Shown here: one piece after another, positions 7,181-12,993 of the stretch
Numbering within the stretch: position 1 is the first letter of the stretch
How the letters are laid out: the number at the start of each line of letters is the position of its first letter
Source of the DNA: Chloroflexota bacterium
GTDB taxonomy: Bacteria > Chloroflexota > Anaerolineae > UBA7937
Reading direction: 5' to 3'
DNA: 12,993 nucleotides
Assembly: GCA_003453555.1 (NCBI GenBank)
Contig: DMLA01000248.1
Coordinates: 1-12,993 of the forward strand
The notes under the pieces: model-generated
What the model saw: the letters and a program-made list of their open reading frames with translations, nothing else
Told to the model about the DNA's origin: nothing
The model's database searches: none
Translations under genes and position numbers: made by a program

Positions 7181-8421
7181 TCAGTGCCTCCTAGCAAACT
7201 CTGATAGAGGGTTTCCAATTCCTGGGCATGATAAGCAATGGCTTTAGGTTCCGGCAACCTTTTCGCCATCTCGTCCACAACCCCTCGGTTATTTAGGAGA
7301 GAGAGCATCTTGGAACGCAGATCGGCCCGGTCGCCTAACTCAAAAAGGAATCCGCTCACTCCATCGTCTACCTTTTCTATCAACGATCCTACCCGGGAGG
7401 CGAGGATAGGGATACGAGTTGCATAGGCTGCCTGGATGACGAGCGGTGAGCCCTCAAACCAAAGGGAAGGAACCACCAAGAGATCGATCAGGGAGAGGAT
7501 TTCTCCCATCTTTTGGTTGTCGATCCTTCCCCAGAACCTAACTCCCTTGCTACTCAGTTGCTCAAGTTTCGAGGAATAGTCGGGGAAGATAGTCGGATCT
7601 CCAAAGACATTCAATTCTGCCCTTTCCCCCAATCCGGCGAAAGCCTCAAGCAGGATGTGAACGCCCTTCTGCCAACACAAAGAACCGATGTAGCCGAAAC
7701 GGAGGTGAGGCGCGTCTCTTTTCCGATAACCCCTAAGAAGCCTTTCCAAATCCAAACCGTACTCTGTCAAGAAGATCTTCCCTTCGGGAAACCCCCGGCT
7801 CATATACCTGCTTTTCAGGAACCGAGAAGAAACGATCAATCCGTCGGCCATCTCCAAAGCCTTCCTTAGAAGCTGATCACGGTAGACGAAAAGGAGCCCC
7901 AGGAAAGGTGCAATCCACTTCAACCCCCACATTCCTATCCGAGCGGATGCACAGCCTACACAATCCCAGGAATGGTGAGACCGACAAAGGGTGGCATCGG
8001 GACGCAGGAACTGAGCGTTGCCACAGATATACCAGTAGTCGTGCAGGCTAACTACCACTGGTATCCTTCGAGCCTTGGCCATTTCCACCATCCTACTTGA
8101 CAGGTTCATCAGATGTTGAAAATGGACAACATCGGGTTGAAAAAGGTCCAGCGTGTGGGCGAAGGAGTCTTCCACGCTTCGATTGCTAAAATTGGCTAAG
8201 AATACCCCCCATGGACTTTTAGGCTGTGGGGTATAGATTCGTTTGACCGGCACTCCCAGATATTGGCTCTGCACCTCTTGAAAGGAGGGTCTATACCCTT
8301 CCCAGGCATAGATCAGGAGTGCGTGGGATTTGGCCAACGCGCGCGCCAAATCGTTGGTATAGACTTCAACCCCACCTTGGTGATGGGGCAAGAACTTGTG
8401 CACAACTTGTAGGATTCTCAG
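7177..8421 (-). CDS. GT4-like glycosyltransferase with Cys-rich insert and probable CTG start
   Basis: The likely product has 414 residues if translation starts at CTG 8421-8419. This gives the classical N-terminus M-RILQVVHKFLPHHQGGVEV. A perfect GGAGGTGA site lies 7 bases from GGAGG to that CTG, whereas the first GTG (8403) is 25 bases away and would cut off the first beta strand. The fold is GT-B: an acceptor domain with HQGGVEVYTNDLA, then SLHDYWYICG followed by further cysteines (LCR, DCVGCA), a known insert in some GT4 proteins. The donor domain carries FGYIGSLCWQKGVHILLEAF and SLWFEGSPLVIQAAYA. In the last stretch the first Glu of EX7E is kept (323) but the second position is Ala (331), and the usual Gly of the following A-x-G-x-P is Arg. 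It may have unusual or reduced activity. It is coupled to the epimerase by an ATGA overlap; the preceding gene ends 86 bases upstream. Confidence 0.85.
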   Translation of the reverse strand: MRILQVVHKFLPHHQGGVEVYTNDLARALAKSHALLIYAWEGYRPSFQEVQSQYLGVPVKRIYTPQPKSPWGVFLANFSNRSVEDSFAHTLDLFQPDVVHFQHLMNLSSRMVEMAKARRIPVVVSLHDYWYICGNAQFLRPDATLCRSHHSWDCVGCASARIGMWGLKWIAPFLGLLFVYRDQLLRKALEMADGLIVSSRFLKSRYMSRGFPEGKIFLTEYGLDLERLLRGYRKRDAPHLRFGYIGSLCWQKGVHILLEAFAGLGERAELNVFGDPTIFPDYSSKLEQLSSKGVRFWGRIDNQKMGEILSLIDLLVVPSLWFEGSPLVIQAAYATRIPILASRVGSLIEKVDDGVSGFLFELGDRADLRSKMLSLLNNRGVVDEMAKRLPEPKAIAYHAQELETLYQSLLGGTE

Positions 8422-8425
8422 ACGG

Positions 8426-8433
8426 TCACCTCC
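8426..8433 (-). promoter_or_regulatory. Perfect Shine-Dalgarno site that fixes a CTG start
   Basis: GGAGGTGA reads on the minus strand at 8433-8426. The first start-like codon at proper spacing is CTG (8421-8419). No ATG, GTG or TTG occurs in frame between the upstream stop (8475-8473) and the GTG at 8403, which is too distant. Confidence 0.7.
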
Positions 8434-8497
8434 GAACTCCCTCCATTCTTCTAAGTCTCGGGCTAACTGGCATCAGGGCCTGAATATGGGGAGCAAA

Positions 8498-8510
8498 GTC
8501 ACGGTGACTA
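8498..8510. repeat. 13-base perfect dyad over a stop codon
   Basis: AGTCACGGTGACT is a perfect 6+1+6 inverted repeat overlapping the stop codon (8508-8510) of the upstream glycosyltransferase gene. The single central base leaves no room for an RNA hairpin loop and no T-run follows, so it does not look like a terminator. A chance palindrome or a small protein-binding site is possible. Confidence 0.3.
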
Positions 8511-9740
8511 TTCCTGGACTGTGCCGATTCTGTGGTATAGTTGATCGATTTGACCCACGTAATTGTCAAAATCGTATGACTCACGGGCTACTTGGGCCGC
8601 TCTGGCCCCGAGGCGCTGGCGAAGATCTGCATCCTCTGTCAATCGCAATATCGCCGCCGCCAAGGCATGGACATCCCCCGGGGGAACGAGGAGCCCTGTA
8701 TCGCCATCGCGGATGGCCTCAGCGGTCCCTCCGCTTGAGGTGGCTACTATGGCCATTCCGGAACACATGGCTTCAAGAACTGCCAGGGCAAAGGGCTCAA
8801 ACCAAATAGAAGGGAAAATAAATATGTCATGGCTTTGATAGATCGCTGGGAGATCATGGCGCGGAACAGTACCACAAAATGCTACATTCGCTCCAAGGCC
8901 TTCATGGTCTATAAGTTGACCTAGATAGCGCTTAAAATGGGCAACACCATCACCATATATGTCAAGATGGAAAGGGACTCTATGCTCTCTTGCAAGAAGA
9001 CCCAAAGCCTGCAGCAGAATTTGGGGTCCCTTTCCCTCCCATAGTTGCCCCACATATAGAAGTCGGATGGGGTCAGACCGATCCGCCTGTCGCTGGAAGG
9101 GGAATTGGGAGACGGGTATCCCGTGAGGCAAACGCACGAAAATCTCGGCTGGAAAGCCATGAGCCAAGTACTCGTCCCGCAAGGCCAGGCTGGGAACAAC
9201 CAACACTGGCGGGAGACTGGTGCGATAGAGGATAGGCTGAAGGAGGTTCTCGACCAAAGTGAGAGTCTGAGAGATAGCCCATCCCGGGGGGTCAAAAAGC
9301 GAACGGATCTTTTTTGTATAGTAGAGCAACCACCGATCACAAAGATGCACTACACAGGGCACCCCCTTGCCGCGAATGGCGGTTAAAGGGGAGATCGAGA
9401 GGAGGTATAGGCTCCATACGGAGACTAAGTCTGGCTTCAGGCTCTCCAAAAGCCTCCAGGTTTCCAGATAGTTATGAAGGTTAAAAAGATGGCGAGAAAA
9501 GGTATGGAGGATGCTCTTTTCACCGCCCAAGACGGTTTCCTCCTTGCGATCCAAATCCAGGCCGAAAACGCCTCTGACCTCGTCCCGCTCCTCAAACGCC
9601 TTTCCCTGACCGGTTGCTACCCATATTTTGTGCCCCCTCATGCGCAGGGCTTGAGCCACATCGCAAGCCAACATCTCGTAGCCCCCGACTACATAAGGCG
9701 GATAGAGATTGGACAAGAAGAGGATCTTCATGGAACTCAT
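8508..9740 (-). CDS. GT4 family glycosyltransferase
   Basis: This is a 410-residue GT-B fold retaining glycosyltransferase. The N-terminal domain begins MKILFLSNLYPPYVVGGYEM, the typical first strand and Gly-rich loop. The C-terminal nucleotide-sugar domain has LLYVGQLWEGKGPQILLQAL (227-246), IYGDG (261-265) and an intact EX7E motif in WFEPFALAVLEAM (Glu315 and Glu323). It should transfer a sugar from a nucleotide donor to the growing glycan on its lipid carrier at the cytoplasmic side of the membrane. The sugar cannot be predicted. The start at 9740 forms an ATGA overlap with the preceding gene; a second ATG three codons in (9731) would give the more usual family N-terminus and is a possible alternative. 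There is no strong ribosome site, consistent with translational coupling. Confidence 0.9.
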   Translation of the reverse strand: MSSMKILFLSNLYPPYVVGGYEMLACDVAQALRMRGHKIWVATGQGKAFEERDEVRGVFGLDLDRKEETVLGGEKSILHTFSRHLFNLHNYLETWRLLESLKPDLVSVWSLYLLSISPLTAIRGKGVPCVVHLCDRWLLYYTKKIRSLFDPPGWAISQTLTLVENLLQPILYRTSLPPVLVVPSLALRDEYLAHGFPAEIFVRLPHGIPVSQFPFQRQADRSDPIRLLYVGQLWEGKGPQILLQALGLLAREHRVPFHLDIYGDGVAHFKRYLGQLIDHEGLGANVAFCGTVPRHDLPAIYQSHDIFIFPSIWFEPFALAVLEAMCSGMAIVATSSGGTAEAIRDGDTGLLVPPGDVHALAAAILRLTEDADLRQRLGARAAQVARESYDFDNYVGQIDQLYHRIGTVQE

Positions 9741-10927
9741 CCCGCAGTGACCGCTTCAATACAAAACTCTTCCACCTGAGCCGCTATGGTGGACCAAGAA
9801 TAGCGCTCCTCGACAAGCCTCCGTCCATTCTCCACCAAGCGCTTTCGCAAACCGGGCTCATCGAGGAGGCGCAAGGTCTGTTGAGCGAACTCCTCAGGCC
9901 CTTCAGCGATAAGGAGATGCTCTTCGTGGCGCACCTCCAACCCCTCACAGCCGATAGGGGTGGATATCACCGGTCTTCCGATGGCCATCGCTTCGGCGAT
10001 CTTCAACCGCGTTCCACCGCCGATGCGGAGAGGTACAATCACTGCAGTACATCCTCGATAATAAGGCTGGACATCAGATACAGAGCCGGTCACCTTGATA
10101 CGTGGGTCACGGTCGAAGAGTTGGATGCTCAGCGGCGGATCGTGGCCCACGATCCATATCTCCACTTCATCCCGGTCAGCAATTATGCGGGGATATACCT
10201 CCCTTAGGAAGTAGAGCACGCCGTCGATGTTAGGCTGGTAGGACATAGTTCCCACGAAAAGAAGAACGGGAACCTCTCGTTCTTTTCCCTCGTCAAAGGC
10301 AAATAGCCTAGTGTCTACACCGTTGGGTGCCACCAAGAGATCTACGCCTGGAGCGATCTTCATAACCAATTCTTTCTCCCTCGGCGAGCACACTATCCCC
10401 TTTCTGAACTCTAACCATACTCTCTTCTCGTATCGATAGGTCTTGTGATATTCGATAAGGCTCAATAATTTCTGACCTGTTGACGCCGAGTTCTTAGCAA
10501 GTTGGCCATAGAAGGAATAATCGATCTTGGTGCGCGAGAGAATCTTCGGCACATCTGCTATGCCCCAAGCGTAAGGGGCCAGAAACATCTCATCCACGTA
10601 GAGCAAGTCATACGCCCCCCGCCTCAACATCTCCTGCACCTGGGTCACCGTGCTGGTAGGCGCAAAGTAGTTGACGCCCAGAGGAGTGGGAAGAAAAGTC
10701 TGAGAGATCTTAGCCGGAAGGTTCCACTTCTTCCGATGTCGGAATATATATACCTTTGCCCCAAGGCTCTCCACCTGCTGAACGCCCTCATCGATTTCCG
10801 TATAAGAAGGGGTGACCAGATCCACTTCATGATGAGAGGCCAAACCCCGCAATAGGTAGTAGTCACGGATCTTTATCCCATTGTCTGGGGGGTAGGGAAG
10901 AAAAGGAGAGATAAAGGCTATCCTCAT
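9737..10927 (-). CDS. GT4-type glycosyltransferase (Stp1/PEP-CTERM-associated-like)
   Basis: The true start is the ATG at 10927-10925, giving 396 residues beginning MRIAFISPFLPYPPDNGIKI. An upstream in-frame ATG at 11017 would add 30 residues unlike the family. The chosen start has GGGGAGG five bases upstream and an ATGA overlap with the preceding methyltransferase gene. The N-terminus, with PYPPDNGIKIRDYYLLRGLA, resembles the sugar transferases often found in exopolysaccharide clusters. The C-terminal domain shows LLFVGTMSYQPNIDGVLYFL (222-241), EIWIVGHDPP (256-265) and PLRIGGGTRLKIAEAMAIG (299-317). In this family a Gly-rich GGGTRLK segment replaces the first Glu of EX7E, so that difference is normal here. 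It should add one sugar to a cytoplasmic lipid-linked glycan. Donor and acceptor are unknown. Confidence 0.9.
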   Translation of the reverse strand: MRIAFISPFLPYPPDNGIKIRDYYLLRGLASHHEVDLVTPSYTEIDEGVQQVESLGAKVYIFRHRKKWNLPAKISQTFLPTPLGVNYFAPTSTVTQVQEMLRRGAYDLLYVDEMFLAPYAWGIADVPKILSRTKIDYSFYGQLAKNSASTGQKLLSLIEYHKTYRYEKRVWLEFRKGIVCSPREKELVMKIAPGVDLLVAPNGVDTRLFAFDEGKEREVPVLLFVGTMSYQPNIDGVLYFLREVYPRIIADRDEVEIWIVGHDPPLSIQLFDRDPRIKVTGSVSDVQPYYRGCTAVIVPLRIGGGTRLKIAEAMAIGRPVISTPIGCEGLEVRHEEHLLIAEGPEEFAQQTLRLLDEPGLRKRLVENGRRLVEERYSWSTIAAQVEEFCIEAVTAG

Positions 10928-11718
10928 GGTTTCCTCCCCACCACGTATATTTCTCGGGGAGCATACAGCGACCGCTGCGCGGTCTCCAACCCCTGAAGGG
11001 CACGTTCCAGGTACCAAAACTCCTCAAACAAAAAGGTACGCACGACGAACCCGGCGATCCATCGTCTGATGGTGGCCTTAATCCCCGGACGGGCAGCCGG
11101 AAGGTGAAAGATGAGTCCCCGCTTCCCATCTGGCGAAGGGGGCTTTTCAAGAGCAGCGATAGGCACCTCGGTAGCCTCGTTCACGCCCGAAGCGACCATT
11201 TCAAAGCCCACATAAGAGAGCATGAACTCTAAAAGGGAGCGCTGGTAGAGCCTTTGGTGGGTTCCGTCTCTCCAGAACTCATGGAGATGAACAACAATGC
11301 TCTCTGGATTGGGAGTTGTCACCACCAGTCTTCCCCCGGACTTCAGTGCCTTGTACGTCTTCTCCAGGAGATCTAGCGTCTTCGAGGGGGTGAGGTGTTC
11401 CACAAAGTTCCCGGCAAAGATAGCGTCATAGGCCTCTCGCTCTTTGGCTAAGTAGGCCAAAGCGTCGCCCTTCTCCACGTGGAGGCCCTTTTTGAGGCAA
11501 GTCTCCACCATCCCTTGTTCGGCATCGATACCTGAGGCCTGGCAACCCTTATCCCTGAGGAGTTCCAAGAATTCCCCCCGGCCACAGCCCACATCGAGAA
11601 CCCGCGCCCCTGAGTCAAAGAACTGCAGGTAGAATCTTAGATAACGAACATTCTCCCCACTATCGATGTACCCCTTCTCCTCCAGGAACCTATAAAACCT
11701 CTCCTCTAGATTATCCAT
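10924..11718 (-). CDS. Class I SAM-dependent methyltransferase, glycan-cluster type
   Basis: This 264-residue protein has the Rossmann-like class I methyltransferase core. RVLDVGCGRGEFLELLRDKG (39-58) is motif I for SAM binding, SGIDAE (62-67) holds the acidic residue that contacts the ribose, GNFVEHLTP (103-111) is the post-motif, and LKSGGRLVVTTPNP (125-138) follows. HEFWRDGTHQRLY (146-158) is a variant of the H-x-x-x-D-x-T-H-x-R-x-Y element seen in methyltransferases of polysaccharide clusters. The C-terminal 60 residues are specific to this protein and rich in aromatic and basic residues. It overlaps the upstream methyltransferase gene by 8 bases and the downstream glycosyltransferase gene by an ATGA. 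Its place near Wzt suggests O-methylation of a sugar, possibly as a chain cap (inference). No kinase domain like that of WbdD is present. Confidence 0.88.
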   Translation of the reverse strand: MDNLEERFYRFLEEKGYIDSGENVRYLRFYLQFFDSGARVLDVGCGRGEFLELLRDKGCQASGIDAEQGMVETCLKKGLHVEKGDALAYLAKEREAYDAIFAGNFVEHLTPSKTLDLLEKTYKALKSGGRLVVTTPNPESIVVHLHEFWRDGTHQRLYQRSLLEFMLSYVGFEMVASGVNEATEVPIAALEKPPSPDGKRGLIFHLPAARPGIKATIRRWIAGFVVRTFLFEEFWYLERALQGLETAQRSLYAPREIYVVGRKP

Positions 11719-12403
11719 CTCCCCCGCCTGTCGTCTTCCTGGCTACTAAGATGTAACCTAACGTCCAGTCCTCCCAGGAGTATCGACTATCTAACCTTGC
11801 AAAGAAGCGATTTAGGAGGGCGACAAGTTTCGCGGTGAGAAAACCGGGATCGCCCCGGCGAAAAAGGTAACAGGCTAACGATTGACCCATCAGGGCGAAG
11901 ACCCCTCTTCGCGGTTTGACATATTCAATATGGAACCCACAACTCTCTGCCAGGTATTGAAGACCATACCTTGTAAAACGATAGTAGTCACGCGGCTCCT
12001 CGTGCAAGCCCCAAGTCTGAGGTGCGGTCATTATCAAGACCCCCCCTGGCTTCAAGACTCGATGTGTCTCCAATAGAGCCTCTCTAGGCTGAACGAGGTG
12101 CTCCAAGACCTGGGTGGAGAGTGCTGTGTCAAAAGAGAATGCCTTGAAAGGCAACTGCTGCGCATCGGCATAGATATCTGCCTTAGGTGGTTGGTCTACA
12201 CTAGAGTGAGGGAGATCAACGCCTATGTAGTTTGACACCCTTGAGGCGAATATCGCTAGATAGGGTTTGCTTCCACAGCCGATATCGACCAAGTAACCCT
12301 GCGCGAAGCCTCTCGCTGCGACCAGAGCATCGATAATAGATTGAACCTCGATCTTGTGTGGGTGTTCCCATGGTATCTGGAAAACACTTCTCGATCCCAT
12401 CAT
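11711..12403 (-). CDS. Class I SAM-dependent methyltransferase (Methyltransf_11-like)
   Basis: This is a 230-residue SAM-binding protein. LVDIGCGSKPYLAIF (38-52) is motif I, YIGVDLP (59-65) carries the ribose-binding Asp, ADAQQLPF (79-86) is the adenine-side motif, and LSTQVLEHL (95-103) and VLKPGGVLIMTAPQT (116-130) complete the core. HEEPRDYYRFTRYGLQYLAE (134-153) is a common element in small methyltransferases of cell-surface glycan loci. Two ATG codons in tandem (12403 and 12400) can serve as start; neither has a strong ribosome site. The gene begins 13 bases after the stop of the Wzt gene and overlaps the next methyltransferase gene by 8 bases. The substrate is unknown; a sugar of the exported glycan is the simplest guess, and acting on a lipid or small molecule is not excluded. 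Confidence 0.88.
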   Translation of the reverse strand: MMGSRSVFQIPWEHPHKIEVQSIIDALVAARGFAQGYLVDIGCGSKPYLAIFASRVSNYIGVDLPHSSVDQPPKADIYADAQQLPFKAFSFDTALSTQVLEHLVQPREALLETHRVLKPGGVLIMTAPQTWGLHEEPRDYYRFTRYGLQYLAESCGFHIEYVKPRRGVFALMGQSLACYLFRRGDPGFLTAKLVALLNRFFARLDSRYSWEDWTLGYILVARKTTGGGDG

Positions 12404-12416
12404 GCTAGACTACAAC

Positions 12417-12993
12417 CTACTCCTCTAGACTTCTATGCTCCCATTTTGCAGGGATAACTGCCACCCCGTGAATAAACAGATCAGAATAGACGAAGAACCC
12501 ATAGGCCTTCTCGTGGCAATCCACTGCGTTCCTCCAAAGGGGCTCGTCAGGCTCCTTGAAAACCCCTACGGAAAGCAGATACTCCCCTCTTCCCAGGGGG
12601 AGGCTTGGATAATATAACTCTACCACTCCTTTCCCCCTGACTAAGGCGATGCCAAACTCATCGGCATAGGTATTGTGGGCATTGATGTAATACCCATCTG
12701 GGGTGTGTATGGCTACGCTAAAGACTGGCCGAGGGAGATCACGTTTGGCCTCATAATATATCCTGACGGAGACCGCCTCCCCGGCAACGAAATCCCACCG
12801 GGAGGCGCCATCTTCTCCCACCATCTCCACTTTGGTGATAACTACTTCGCCGCTCATGGCTCCCATTGGTCCCGAACGGATTGCCCCCGCCGACTCGATA
12901 AGAGAGACTTCCTTTGCCTCCCGGGTTGCTCTCTTCACCGCCTCAGCCCGATCTATCTGAGCAACTCCTTCTACACCTTGGACCTCACTTTTT
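12417..12993 (-). CDS. wzt: Wzt-like ABC exporter ATP-binding subunit, C-terminal glycan-binding domain only
   Basis: The frame is open from the right window edge to the TAG at 12419-12417, giving 191 visible residues; the true start and the ATPase domain lie outside. The first 45 or so residues form a polar, charged linker. SGEVVITKVEMV, FVAGEAVSVRIYYEA, PVFSVAIHTPDGYYINAHNT, GKGVVELYYPSLPLGRGEYL and LSVGVF follow. They give the beta-sandwich pattern of the Wzt_C domain, which in known Wzt proteins binds the end of the polysaccharide before export. The NT after the DGxxI strand and the LPL-x-x-G-x-Y element are characteristic. A partner permease gene (wzm) is expected upstream of the window. 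The GTG at 12938 is internal, because the frame continues past it to the edge. Confidence 0.87.
   Translation of the reverse strand, partial: KSEVQGVEGVAQIDRAEAVKRATREAKEVSLIESAGAIRSGPMGAMSGEVVITKVEMVGEDGASRWDFVAGEAVSVRIYYEAKRDLPRPVFSVAIHTPDGYYINAHNTYADEFGIALVRGKGVVELYYPSLPLGRGEYLLSVGVFKEPDEPLWRNAVDCHEKAYGFFVYSDLFIHGVAVIPAKWEHRSLEE

Noticed and set aside
8434..8507. Possible terminator in the gap between two glycosyltransferase genes.
   Set aside because: The only dyad (8498-8510) has a one-base centre and no T-run follows, so read-through is more likely.
9614..10207. A 197-codon open frame on the plus strand.
   Set aside because: It lies opposite a clearly conserved glycosyltransferase gene and its translation shows no recognisable domain. 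The same holds for the other plus-strand frames, such as 357-587, 5361-5666 and 7513-7869.
10928..11017. N-terminal extension of the 396-residue glycosyltransferase to an ATG at 11017.
   Set aside because: The added residues are the shadow of the overlapping methyltransferase gene. The internal ATG has a good ribosome site, an ATGA overlap and the family N-terminus.

Overview
The window is one long, tightly packed, minus-strand block of glycan (surface polysaccharide or glycoconjugate) genes. It comes from a bacterium that exports at least one glycan by the ABC-transporter (Wzm/Wzt) route. Frequent AGG/AGA and ATA codons, moderate GC content and the transposase type suggest an uncultured or deep-branching, perhaps thermophilic or Chloroflexota-like lineage. 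That placement is an impression and nothing here proves it. Transcription runs from high to low coordinates. There is no RNA gene, CRISPR array or convincing terminator, and the real genes all lie on the minus strand.

In transcription order the first module (12993 to 6239) holds: the C-terminal end of a Wzt-type ATP-binding subunit with its glycan-binding domain (cut by the window edge); two class I SAM methyltransferases in tandem; three GT4-type glycosyltransferases; and a UDP-sugar epimerase/dehydratase-like SDR protein. Several joints are ATGA stop/start overlaps (10924-10927, 9737-9740, 7177-7180), so this part is very probably one translationally coupled operon. The middle GT4-like gene seems to start at CTG behind a perfect Shine-Dalgarno site, and it lacks the second Glu of the GT4 EX7E motif.

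A small decayed IS3-type insertion sequence (about 5902-6207, with one terminal repeat visible) separates this from a second module (5800 to 1). The second module encodes three large polytopic membrane proteins of GT-C type, a possible 37-residue small ORF with an ideal ribosome binding site, and a dolichyl-phosphate-mannose-synthase-like GT2 enzyme cut by the other window edge. A working model is that the GT2 enzyme charges a polyprenyl phosphate with a sugar, and the GT-C proteins use that lipid-linked donor outside the membrane. Meanwhile the first module builds, methylates and exports a nucleotide-sugar-derived glycan.

Most of the content is recognisable glycan biology. The less ordinary points are the CTG start, the degenerate EX7E motif, the small ORF, the IS scar exactly between the two modules, and the pairing of tandem methyltransferases with Wzt.
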